DNA from: an uncultured Gemmiger sp.
Lineage (GTDB): Bacteria > Bacillota > Clostridia > Oscillospirales > Ruminococcaceae
Direction: 5' to 3'
Assembly (NCBI GenBank): GCA_959018215.1
Contig: CAUEKL010000103.1
Location: forward strand, 1-7,623
Length of the DNA stretch: 7,623 bases
Shown here piece by piece: positions 1-5,953 of the stretch; position 1 is the stretch's first letter, and every line of letters begins with the position of its first letter. The translations under genes and the position numbers were made by a program. Below the pieces are notes generated by a model that worked only from the letters and a program-made list of their open reading frames with translations, was not told the origin of the DNA and did no database searches.

Positions 1-1683
1 CACCAGACGCAGGGCGTCGTCGCTGCCGGAGGCGCGGGTGTTGGTCAGGTGCTTGGTCTTGCAGACGTTGACGGTGATGTCCTCGCCGGTGGGGGTGTAG
101 CCCACGACCTCGCCGGCATAGACCTTCTCGCCGGGGGTGACCAGCAGGGTGCCGCGCTGCTGGGCGTTGAACAGCCCGTAGGTCACGGCGTCGCCGGTCT
201 CAAAGCTGATGAGGGAGCCGGAGGACCGGGTGGCGATGTCGCCGCACCATTCTTCGTAGCCGTCGAAGATGGTGTTCATGATGCCTTCACCGTGGGTGTC
301 GGTGAGGAACTGGCTGCGGTAGCCGAACAGGCCGCGGCTGGGCATGCGGAACTCCAGACGGGAACGGCTGTTCATCATCTGCATGTTCATCAGGATGGCC
401 TTGCGGGCGCCCAGAGCGGTCATAACGGCACCCTGGTAGGTCTCGGGCACGTCGATGACGACCCGCTCCATGGGTTCCATGGTCTTGCCGTCCTCCTCAT
501 GGGTCAGAACGTGCGGGGGAGAAACCTGCAGTTCGTAGCCTTCCCGGCGCATGGTCTCAATGAGGATGGACAGGTGCATCTCGCCGCGGCCCATGACCCG
601 GAAGGAGTCGGTGGTGGCGGAGTCCTCCACCCGCAGAGCCACGTCCTTCAGCAGTTCGCGGTTCAGACGGTCGCGGATCTGGCGGGAGGTGACGTACTTG
701 CCTTCCTTGCCCGCAAAGGGAGAGTCGTTGACGCTGAAGGTCATCTCCACGGTGGGATCGTTGATCTTCACAAAGGGCAGGGGCTGCACCTTGCTGGGAT
801 CGCACAGGGTGTTGCCGATGGAGATATCCGGCAGGCCCGCAAAGGCCACGATGTCGCCCGCGGACGCCTGCTCGATGGGCTCGCGGCCGTTGGCCTTGAA
901 GTCGAACAGCTTGGTGATGCGGCCGGTCATATGCACGTCGGGGTTGTGCCAGTCGCACACCTGCACGCTCTGGCCCACCTTGATGACGCCGTTCTGCACA
1001 CGGCCCACGCCCATACGGCCCACAAACTCGTTGTAGTCCACGCTGGAAACCAGCATCTGCATGGGAGAATCGGGGTCGCCTTCCGGCGGGGTAACGTACT
1101 TCAGGATGGTGTCGAACAGGGGCTTCAGGTCCTTGCCCTCTTCCGGCTTGGTCCAGTCGTAGCTGGCGGTGCCGTTGCGGCCGGAGCAGAACACCATGGG
1201 GCTGTCCAGCTGCTCGTCGGTGGCGCCCAGGTCCATCAGCAGTTCCAGGATCTCGTCGATGACTTCCGCAATGCGGGCGTCGGGACGGTCGATCTTGTTG
1301 ACGGCGATGACCAGGGACAGGTTCTGCTGCAGGGCCTTCTGCAGAACAAAGCGGGTCTGGGGCATGCAGCCTTCCGCCGCATCCACCAGCAGCAGAACGC
1401 CGTTGACCATCTTCAGAACACGTTCCACCTCGCCGCCGAAGTCGGCGTGGCCCGGGGTGTCCACGATGTTGATCTTGACGCCTTCATATTCGCAGGAGCA
1501 GTTCTTGGCCAGGATGGTGATGCCGCGCTCACGCTCGATATCGCCGGAGTCCATGACGCGCTCCGCCACCTGCTGGTTGGCGCGGAAAGCGCCCGACTGC
1601 TTCAGCATCTGGTCGACCAGGGTGGTCTTGCCGTGGTCAACATGGGCGATAATAGCAATGTTGCGAAGATTTTCCCGAATCAT
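1..1683 (-). CDS. typA: Translational GTPase TypA/BipA, 3' end cut by window
   Basis: This is the ribosome-associated GTPase TypA/BipA, an EF-G-like factor that assists 50S subunit assembly and translation under cold and other stress. Reading the minus strand from ATG at 1683, the protein starts MIRENLRNIAIIAHVDHGKT. The GTPase motifs are in order: G1 AHVDHGKT at residues 13-20, switch RGITI at 53-57, DTPGH at 75-79 and NKID at 129-132. Domain II and the EF-G-like domains III and V follow, with the family-typical stretch RVMGRGEMHLSILIETMRREG and later PSRGLFGYRSQF. The frame is open through all 561 codons to the left edge; the family is usually a little over 600 residues, so roughly the last 50 are outside. 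An AGAGGG ribosome site lies at 1695-1700, 11 nt from the start, slightly far but the only candidate. It is transcribed divergently from the pyrophosphatase gene. Identification is secure. Confidence 0.97.
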   Translation of the reverse strand, partial: MIRENLRNIAIIAHVDHGKTTLVDQMLKQSGAFRANQQVAERVMDSGDIERERGITILAKNCSCEYEGVKINIVDTPGHADFGGEVERVLKMVNGVLLLVDAAEGCMPQTRFVLQKALQQNLSLVIAVNKIDRPDARIAEVIDEILELLMDLGATDEQLDSPMVFCSGRNGTASYDWTKPEEGKDLKPLFDTILKYVTPPEGDPDSPMQMLVSSVDYNEFVGRMGVGRVQNGVIKVGQSVQVCDWHNPDVHMTGRITKLFDFKANGREPIEQASAGDIVAFAGLPDISIGNTLCDPSKVQPLPFVKINDPTVEMTFSVNDSPFAGKEGKYVTSRQIRDRLNRELLKDVALRVEDSATTDSFRVMGRGEMHLSILIETMRREGYELQVSPPHVLTHEEDGKTMEPMERVVIDVPETYQGAVMTALGARKAILMNMQMMNSRSRLEFRMPSRGLFGYRSQFLTDTHGEGIMNTIFDGYEEWCGDIATRSSGSLISFETGDAVTYGLFNAQQRGTLLVTPGEKVYAGEVVGYTPTGEDITVNVCKTKHLTNTRASGSDDALRLV

Positions 1684-1725
1684 ATACTTGTTATCCCTCT
1701 TTTTCGTCTTTCACAAATCCAGCAA

Positions 1726-1746
1726 GGGGCGGCAAAAGCCCACCCC
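1726..1746 (-). promoter_or_regulatory. Hairpin in the typA 5' leader
   Basis: In the typA transcript a GGGG/CCCC stem continues through a G-U pair and a GGC/GCC segment with one bulged G, closed by a UUUU loop. It lies about 10 nt after the predicted start and 26 nt upstream of the ribosome site. No U-run follows, so it is not a terminator; a role in mRNA stability is possible but not shown. Confidence 0.35.
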
Positions 1747-1762
1747 ATGCACACACATTTTA

Positions 1763-1791
1763 ATTGTACGTCAGAACGCGTTTGTTGTCAA
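1763..1791 (-). promoter_or_regulatory. Sigma-A promoter for typA
   Basis: On the minus strand a perfect -35 TTGACA (1786-1791) and a -10 TACAAT (1763-1768) are separated by exactly 17 bp (1769-1785). Transcription would begin near 1756, giving a 5' leader of about 73 nt before typA. This is close to consensus and suggests strong constitutive expression. Confidence 0.85.
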
Positions 1792-1814
1792 GAATCGCAA
1801 AAAAGATTTTAGCA

Positions 1815-1823
1815 TGTTATAAT
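1815..1823 (+). promoter_or_regulatory. Extended -10 promoter for the pyrophosphatase gene
   Basis: The sequence TGTTATAAT is a consensus -10 (TATAAT, 1818-1823) with the TGn extension. The -35 position at 17-bp spacing (1795-1800, TCGCAA) is poor, which fits an extended -10 promoter. The start would be near 1830, about 50 nt before the ATG at 1880. Its upstream half abuts the -35 box of the divergent typA promoter. Confidence 0.65.
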
Positions 1824-1834
1824 CATAACAAATC

Positions 1835-1854
1835 CGGGGGCCACCATGCCCCCG
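1835..1854 (+). promoter_or_regulatory. 5'-terminal hairpin of the pyrophosphatase mRNA
   Basis: CGGGGGC (1835-1841) pairs perfectly with GCCCCCG (1848-1854) around a 6-nt loop, only about 5 nt after the predicted transcription start. No U-run follows. A stem this close to the 5' end commonly protects mRNA from decay; that role is inferred here. It leaves the ribosome site at 1866-1872 free. Confidence 0.4.
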
Positions 1855-1879
1855 ATGGGAAAGGGAAAGGGGTTGTACT

Positions 1880-3541
1880 ATGTCAAACACCCGCCGTAAG
1901 GTCAATATCATCGGGCACCAGAACCCGGACACCGACTCCATCTGTTCGGCCATCTCCTACGCCTGGCTGAAGAACAAGCTGGGCGGGGCTACTTATGAAG
2001 CCCGCCGTGCCGGGGTGCCCAACCGGGAAACCGCTTTTGCGCTCAAGTATTTCGGGGTGGACCCGCCCCGCCTGTGCACCGATATCAGCCCCCAGATCAA
2101 GGATATCGACATCCGTCGTCAGCCCGGCATCGGGGAAGAGATGAGCGTGCGTGCCGCCTGGAACATGATGCGTGATACCGAGATCGATACCCTGTGCATC
2201 GTGGACGACGCCAAGGAGCTGCTGGGCCTCATCACCGTCAAGGATATCGCCAACGCCAACATGGACCTGTTTGATACCGGGGTGCTGGCTTCGGCCAACA
2301 CCAGCTACCGCAACGTGCTGGAAACCCTGGAAGGGGAGATGCTGGCCGGCGACCCGGACGCCCGCATCACCGCCGGGCGGATCTTCATCGGTTCCAGCCC
2401 CGAAGTCATGGAGGACAACGTGGGGCCCGCCGACCTGGTGCTGGTCACCAACCGGTATGAGACCCAGATGTGTGCCATCGACTGCGGCGCCGGGTGCATC
2501 GTGGTCTGCTGCGGCGCTGCCGTGCCCCGCACCATCCTGGCCCGGGCCAAGGAGAAGGGGTGTTTTGTCATCACCACCCCCTACGATTCCTACGCTGCCG
2601 CCCGGCTCATCTCCACCGCCGCCCCGGTCCGTCATTTCATGCGCCGGGACGACCTGCTCAAGTTCAGCGTCAACACCCCCATCGAGGACGCCCGCAAGAT
2701 CATGGCCAGCGTCCGCCACCGCTATTTCCCCATCCTGGATGAAAAGGGCTGCTACTGCGGCGTGGTCAGCCGCCGGAACCTGTTGAACCTGCACCGCAAG
2801 CAGGTCATTCTGGTGGACCACAACGAGCGCACCCAGGCCGTGGACGGTCTGGAACAGGCCGAGATCCTGGAGATCATCGACCACCACCGCATCGGCAGCC
2901 TGGAAACCGGCAGCCCGGTGTATTTCCGCAACGAGCCGGTGGGCTGCACCGCCACCATCGTATGGCGGATGTACGGGGAACACGGCATCACCCCGCCTAA
3001 GCAGATCGCGGGATTGCTGCTGTCGGCCATCTTGTCCGACACCCTGATGTTCCGTTCTCCCACCTCCACCCCCCTGGACAAATCCGCCGCCGAGGCCCTG
3101 GCCGCCATCGCGGAGGTGGACATCCCCACCTACGCCGAGCAGATGTTTGAAGCCGGCGCCGACCTCACCGGCCGCACCGCCGAGGAGGTTTTCCTCTCCG
3201 ACTTCAAGGTGTTCAGCCGTGGCGATGTGAAGTTCGGCGTGGGCCAGTCCAGCTACATGACCGCCCGCTCCCGCGCCGCCGCCGAGGAGCTGGTGGGACC
3301 CTTCCTGCCCGAGGCCATCGGCCGGGAAGGCCTGCCCATGATCTTCTATATGTTCACCGACATGCAGAACCAGGCCACCGACCTGATGTTCTGCGGCCAC
3401 GGGGCGGAGAACATCGTCCGGGACGCCTTCGGGGTGGAACCCAAGGACGGCAAGGCGGTGCTGCCCGGGGTGGTCAGCCGCAAAAAGCAGCTGATCCCGC
3501 CGCTGATGGCCGCCCTGCAGGCCCAGCAGGAGCATTTCTGA
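1880..3541 (+). CDS. Manganese-dependent inorganic pyrophosphatase (family II) with CBS and DRTGG domains
   Basis: This cytoplasmic enzyme hydrolyses pyrophosphate to two phosphates and so drives nucleic-acid, protein and activation reactions forward. It is a family II (DHH/DHHA2) enzyme of 553 residues. Metal and catalytic motifs are intact: GHQNPDTDSI with His13, Asp17 and Asp19; VDHNE at 312-316; IDHH with Asp334-His335-His336; Asp387 in SDTLMFRSPT; and the substrate-binding SRKKQ at 533-537. The first half of the DHH domain is interrupted by a regulatory insert: CBS1 about 74-130, a DRTGG-like domain about 140-245 and CBS2 about 250-310. The DHHA2 domain runs from about 415 to the end. 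CBS pyrophosphatases of this layout are known to be controlled by adenine nucleotides (AMP/ADP inhibit, ATP activates) and, with a DRTGG domain, by diadenosine polyphosphates. The ribosome site AAAGGGG (1866-1872) lies 7 nt before ATG. No clear U-rich terminator follows the stop. Confidence 0.96.
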   Translation: MSNTRRKVNIIGHQNPDTDSICSAISYAWLKNKLGGATYEARRAGVPNRETAFALKYFGVDPPRLCTDISPQIKDIDIRRQPGIGEEMSVRAAWNMMRDTEIDTLCIVDDAKELLGLITVKDIANANMDLFDTGVLASANTSYRNVLETLEGEMLAGDPDARITAGRIFIGSSPEVMEDNVGPADLVLVTNRYETQMCAIDCGAGCIVVCCGAAVPRTILARAKEKGCFVITTPYDSYAAARLISTAAPVRHFMRRDDLLKFSVNTPIEDARKIMASVRHRYFPILDEKGCYCGVVSRRNLLNLHRKQVILVDHNERTQAVDGLEQAEILEIIDHHRIGSLETGSPVYFRNEPVGCTATIVWRMYGEHGITPPKQIAGLLLSAILSDTLMFRSPTSTPLDKSAAEALAAIAEVDIPTYAEQMFEAGADLTGRTAEEVFLSDFKVFSRGDVKFGVGQSSYMTARSRAAAEELVGPFLPEAIGREGLPMIFYMFTDMQNQATDLMFCGHGAENIVRDAFGVEPKDGKAVLPGVVSRKKQLIPPLMAALQAQQEHF

Positions 3542-3557
3542 GCCCTGCATTTTCCTC

Positions 3558-3587
3558 TTGCACGGACCGGCCGGTCCGTGGTATACT
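3558..3587 (+). promoter_or_regulatory. Promoter of the leader/MFS/PASTA operon
   Basis: A -35 TTGCAC (3558-3563) and an extended -10 TGGTATACT (3579-3587, core TATACT 3582-3587) are separated by 18 bp. Transcription would start near 3594, about 38 nt upstream of the leader peptide ORF and 270 nt upstream of the transporter start. The spacer is almost entirely occupied by a perfect palindrome, listed separately. Confidence 0.65.
3561..3580. repeat. Perfect 20-bp palindrome inside the promoter spacer
   Basis: CACGGACCGGCCGGTCCGTG is a perfect dyad spanning the end of the -35 box and the whole spacer up to the extended -10. Its position suits an operator for a dimeric regulator (repressor, or MerR-type activator that untwists an overlong spacer). 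It could also form an 8-bp stem with a GGCC loop in the read-through transcript of the pyrophosphatase gene, which ends 19 bp upstream. However, the bases that follow (GTATACTGTTT) are not the uninterrupted U-run of an intrinsic terminator. Operator is the preferred reading, unproven. Confidence 0.55.
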
Positions 3588-3631
3588 GTTTCCAATCTGA
3601 GTTTGCCGTTCGGCGGAAAGGAGTACACCCC

Positions 3632-3679
3632 ATGGGATGGGCACTGTGCAATTTGTACCAGGTTAAAGGCAACAAATAA
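3632..3679 (+). CDS. Putative 15-residue leader (regulatory) peptide
   Basis: A short ORF encodes MGWALCNLYQVKGNK and ends at TAA 3677-3679. It has the best ribosome site in the region, GGAAAGGAG at 3615-3623, 8 nt before the ATG, and lies about 38 nt after the predicted transcription start. The stop is followed within 4 nt by the first arm of a ladder of mutually exclusive hairpins that ends in an intrinsic terminator ahead of an MFS efflux gene. That arrangement matches ribosome-stalling leader peptides of inducible resistance genes (erm, cat, msr, vmlR types). I do not recognise the peptide itself as a described leader. The inducer is unknown. Evidence is layout and ribosome site only; translation is not proven. 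Confidence 0.62.
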   Translation: MGWALCNLYQVKGNK

Positions 3680-3682
3680 GCA

Positions 3683-3785
3683 GTTCCGTCTCGAAGTGTA
3701 CCCTTTTTTAGCCCGGGTGCGGTTTTGCCGCGCCTCTTTCGGCAAACGCTGTGACGGAACCTTTCCGCGCTCCGGCGTTTGGCCG
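3683..3785 (+). promoter_or_regulatory. Attenuator: competing anti-antiterminator and antiterminator stems
   Basis: Several complementary segments compete. Outer stem: GTTCCGTC (3683-3690) with GACGGAAC (3753-3760), 8 perfect pairs. It encloses TTTGCCG (3724-3730) with CGGCAAA (3740-3746), 7 perfect pairs. The alternative is CGGCAAACGC (3740-3749) pairing with 3775-3785, ten pairs with a single bulged G3782. That stem consumes the loop and 3' arm of the terminator at 3766-3797. So the same segment, 3740-3749, chooses between letting the terminator form and blocking it. A ribosome paused on the last leader codons would cover 3683-3690, open the outer stem and should favour the antiterminator. 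The pairings are read directly; the switching logic is inferred. Confidence 0.65.
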
Positions 3786-3797
3786 GGGCGCGTTTTT
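3766..3797 (+). terminator. Intrinsic terminator in the MFS leader (attenuator)
   Basis: An 11-bp GC-rich stem, CGCGCTCCGGC (3766-3776) with GCCGGGGCGCG (3782-3792), contains one G-U wobble and a 5-nt GTTTG loop, and is followed at once by five T's (3793-3797). It stands between the leader peptide and the transporter start, where a terminator makes sense only as a conditional one. Part of its loop and 3' arm also pairs with 3740-3749. Confidence 0.82.
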
Positions 3798-3804
3798 CGT
3801 ATCC

Positions 3805-3861
3805 GTTCCGGCATAAAAGGGAACACCTGTCCATTTTGTAATTGATAACGAAAGGTGTTCC
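3805..3861 (+). promoter_or_regulatory. Hairpin masking the MFS ribosome binding site, with an alternative stem
   Basis: GGAACACCT (3820-3828) pairs perfectly over 9 bp with AGGTGTTCC (3853-3861). The second arm includes most of the AAAGG ribosome site (3851-3855) of the transporter, so this fold would block its translation. The same first arm can instead pair through GGAAC (3820-3824) with GTTCC (3805-3809), which would free the site. The segment CGGAAC of the upstream attenuator (3755-3760) can also pair with GTTCCG (3805-3810), linking the two switches. The structure is visible; the regulation is inferred. Confidence 0.6.
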
Positions 3862-3865
3862 GATC

Positions 3866-5086
3866 ATGAATGCACAATCTCTGCGCCGCCAGCTGCGGTG
3901 CTCGTATACCTATTCCTTTGTTCTCACCCTCAACATCACCGGCGCCGTCTGGGTGGCCCTGCTGGCCGCCCGGGGATACAGCCTGTGGCAGGTGGGCGCC
4001 GCCGAGGGGATCTTCCACGTGGTCAGCCTGCTGGCCGAAGTGCCCAGCGGCATGGCCGCCGACCTGCTGGGCCGGCGCCGGGCGCTGGCCTTGTCCGGCG
4101 TAGCGGCGGCGGTGTCTGCCCTGCTCATGGCCTTTGAGCAGAATTTCCTGTGGGTCTGCGCTTCCATGGCCCTGTCCGCCCTGGCCTACAACCTGGTCTC
4201 CGGTACCCAGGAGGCCCTGGTCTACGACAGCCTGAAGGAGGCAGGGCAATCCGAGCGCTTCCTCTCGGTGGAAACGATCACCACCCAGGTGGAGACCGCC
4301 GGTGCCGCGCTGGGGAAACTGGCCGGGGCCCTCACCGGGGTGCTGGGATTCACCGCCTTCTACCTGGTGGATACAGGCATCAGCCTGCTGCGCATTGCAG
4401 CGGCCATGGGTCTGCGGGAGCCCGCCGCCAGCCCGGAGCAGGAGGCCCGGCGGGCGGCGCCCCTGCGCACCTTGCTGGCCGAACTGCCCGCCAGCCTGCG
4501 CACCCATGTGACCGAGACGGTGGACTTCCTGCGCCGCAGTCCCCGGGTGCTGCGGTATATCTTTGCGGGGGCTCTCATTGACCTGCCCGCTTTTCTGACC
4601 CTGATGTACCTGCAGCAGCGCCTGACCGATATCGGCCTGCCCACGGCCTTTCTGGGTGTGGTGCTCATGTTTTGTGAGGTAGGCTACCCCCTGGGCTGCT
4701 GGATCGGCGGGCGGCTGCGTCCCCGCCGCCTGGGATGGCTGTACGCGGTGTGTACCGCCGGGTGCGGCCTGTGCACCCTGGCCATGGGCGCTGCCCCTCT
4801 GGCCGGAGCGGTGGCCGGGGGGGCCGGGTTTGCCATGTTCGGCACCATCTGGTCCCTGCATGCCCGCAAACGGCTGAACGACTGGTTCCCCAGCGAGCGG
4901 CGGGCCACCCTCATCAGCGTGGACAGCATGGCCTACAGCCTGCTCATGATCCCCGCCTCGCCTCTCACCGGCTGGATCGGGGATGTGGCGGGCAGTGCCG
5001 GGGCCGGGCTTATGGCTCTGGGGGCTGTATTGCTGGCGGCGGCCGGTGTGGCTGCCGCTTCGGCGCTGAAAAAACAGAAAAACTGA
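3866..5086 (+). CDS. MFS efflux-type transporter
   Basis: This is a 406-residue major facilitator superfamily membrane protein, probably a proton-driven exporter of a drug-like compound. About twelve hydrophobic segments are arranged as two halves around a hydrophilic central loop (about residues 184-230). The MFS motif A is clear in the loop after TM2, EVPSGMAADLLGRRRAL at 58-74. The segment NLVSGTQEALVYDSLKEAG (109-127) is typical of a Firmicutes MFS subgroup often annotated as multidrug or tetracycline-like, but I cannot name a substrate. ATG 3866 is preferred because AAAGG (3851-3855) lies 10 nt upstream; an in-frame TTG at 3842 has no ribosome site and would add 8 residues lying in the regulatory hairpin. 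The gene heads a two-gene operon with the PASTA protein 27 nt downstream, and is preceded by a leader peptide and attenuator, a set-up typical of antibiotic-inducible resistance genes. Confidence 0.93.
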   Translation: MNAQSLRRQLRCSYTYSFVLTLNITGAVWVALLAARGYSLWQVGAAEGIFHVVSLLAEVPSGMAADLLGRRRALALSGVAAAVSALLMAFEQNFLWVCASMALSALAYNLVSGTQEALVYDSLKEAGQSERFLSVETITTQVETAGAALGKLAGALTGVLGFTAFYLVDTGISLLRIAAAMGLREPAASPEQEARRAAPLRTLLAELPASLRTHVTETVDFLRRSPRVLRYIFAGALIDLPAFLTLMYLQQRLTDIGLPTAFLGVVLMFCEVGYPLGCWIGGRLRPRRLGWLYAVCTAGCGLCTLAMGAAPLAGAVAGGAGFAMFGTIWSLHARKRLNDWFPSERRATLISVDSMAYSLLMIPASPLTGWIGDVAGSAGAGLMALGAVLLAAAGVAAASALKKQKN

Positions 5087-5113
5087 TAGAAACTGGGGAA
5101 GGGGAGATGCTCC

Positions 5114-5848
5114 GTGACCACCGTAAAATTCCGCCTGCCGTACCTGACCGTGCTGCGGGTGTTTGCCGCGCTGGCGCTGCTTTCGGTGCTGGTGTCGGCC
5201 GGGTGCGTGTGGCACATCCTGGGGCAGAGCACCAACCCGCTGTTTTCCCGCCGGGCGGATGTGACCGTTCCGGATCTGACGGGCCTGTCCCGGGAAGAGG
5301 CGGAAGCCGACCTGCAAAGTACCGGCCTGCACCTGGTGTGGGAAGAGGTGTACAACCCGGCAGTGGACCCGGGGCAGGTCTGCGCCCAGCAGCCTGCTGC
5401 AGGCCGCACGGTGAAACAGGGCCAGACCCTCACCGTCAGCGTCAGCCTGGGGACCCAGTGGCTCACCGTGCCGGACCTCACCGGCGAAAACCGGGACCAG
5501 GCCCTGCAGACCCTGCGGGACCAGGGGTTTGGTGTAACGGTGGAATTCCTGCACGACAACACCCTGACGCCGTATACGGTGGTGCGCACCGAGCCCGCCG
5601 CCGGGGAGCAGATCGCTGCCGGCCAGATGGTCAAGGCGGTGGTGGCCCGGCCTATTCCGGACCCCAACCGGCAGGTGCCGGACCTGACCGGATTTTCCCT
5701 GGCCGAGGCCCGCAGCCGGCTGCAGGAGAGGGGACTCACCGCCGTGGTGCGTCCCGCCGGTGCCGCCGAAGGCACCGTGCTCTCCCAACAGCCCTATGCC
5801 GGTGCGCTGGTAAAAGTGTTCAGCCAGGTATACCTGTATGTGGGCTAA
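5114..5848 (+). CDS. Membrane-anchored protein with three PASTA domains
   Basis: The 244-residue product has a basic N-terminus (MTTVKFRLPYLTVLR), one hydrophobic segment (about 16-37) and then only extracytoplasmic sequence made of three PASTA repeats: about 49-113, 115-179 and 187-244. Each begins with the signature VPDLTG and carries the A-x-x-x-L helix; the turn QQPAAG, TEPAAG or QQPYAG is clear in all. PASTA domains bind peptidoglycan fragments, lipid II or beta-lactams, usually as the outer part of PrkC/StkP kinases or of PBPs; here no kinase or transpeptidase is attached. Cys31 follows SAG, a poor lipobox, so a plain membrane anchor is likelier than a lipoprotein. GTG 5114 is chosen: AAGGGGAG (5099-5106) is 7 nt upstream, and the nearby ATG 5107 is in another frame. 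It is probably co-transcribed with the transporter. Function unknown; cell-wall sensing or binding is inferred. Confidence 0.9.
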   Translation: MTTVKFRLPYLTVLRVFAALALLSVLVSAGCVWHILGQSTNPLFSRRADVTVPDLTGLSREEAEADLQSTGLHLVWEEVYNPAVDPGQVCAQQPAAGRTVKQGQTLTVSVSLGTQWLTVPDLTGENRDQALQTLRDQGFGVTVEFLHDNTLTPYTVVRTEPAAGEQIAAGQMVKAVVARPIPDPNRQVPDLTGFSLAEARSRLQERGLTAVVRPAGAAEGTVLSQQPYAGALVKVFSQVYLYVG

Positions 5849-5862
5849 ATTGGGAAGTAAAA

Positions 5863-5882
5863 AGGAGCTTCTCCTGCTTTTT
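5863..5882 (+). terminator. Weak hairpin with T-run after the PASTA gene
   Basis: AGGAG (5863-5867) pairs with CTCCT (5871-5875) over a CTT loop, followed by GC and five T's (5878-5882). The short stem and the gap before the T-run make it a weak terminator or pause site; a much better one follows at 5901. Confidence 0.35.
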
Positions 5883-5900
5883 GCCGAAAAGACTTGCATC

Positions 5901-5932
5901 AACGCCTGCTTTTTTAAAAAGCGGGCGTTTTT
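5901..5932 (+). terminator. Intrinsic terminator of the MFS-PASTA operon
   Basis: AACGCCTGCTTT pairs with AAAGCGGGCGTT (arms about 5901-5912 and 5918-5929) with one G-U wobble and a small loop, followed by a T-run to 5932. It isolates the operon from the regulator gene whose promoter begins 15 bp further on. Its 3' arm AGCGGGC (5920-5926) is also complementary to GCCCGCT (5955-5961). Confidence 0.85.
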
Positions 5933-5935
5933 GCG

Positions 5936-5953
5936 TTGAAAATCGCTTGAAAA
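5936..5953 (+). repeat. Heptamer direct repeat over the -35 box of the BTAD regulator
   Basis: TTGAAAA occurs at 5936-5942 and 5947-5953, separated by 4 bp, giving an 11-bp period. The second copy contains the -35 hexamer. SARP/BTAD-type activators of actinobacteria bind heptameric direct repeats with this 11-bp period at the -35 region, so this could be an autoregulatory site. The distance to the -10 (16 bp) is longer than in the classic SARP promoters. Confidence 0.4.

Noticed and set aside
49..1812. 587-codon plus-strand open frame
   Set aside because: It is the complement of typA, is rich in Gly/His/Val/Ala repeats without known motifs, has no ribosome site, and continues through the typA promoter region.
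3558..3845. 95-codon plus-strand ORF across the leader region
   Set aside because: It starts in the promoter palindrome upstream of the predicted transcription start, lacks a ribosome site, and covers the attenuator stems; regulatory RNA explains the stretch better.
3842..3865. Upstream TTG start for the transporter
   Set aside because: No ribosome site precedes it and it sits in the loop of the sequestering hairpin; ATG 3866 has AAAGG at a workable distance.
1883..5902. Very long minus-strand open frame (1339 codons) antisense to three genes
   Set aside because: It lies opposite well-identified genes, its translation is low-complexity G/H/Q/A-rich with no domains, and it crosses promoters, a terminator and intergenic DNA. 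It is a codon-bias artefact of GC-rich sequence.
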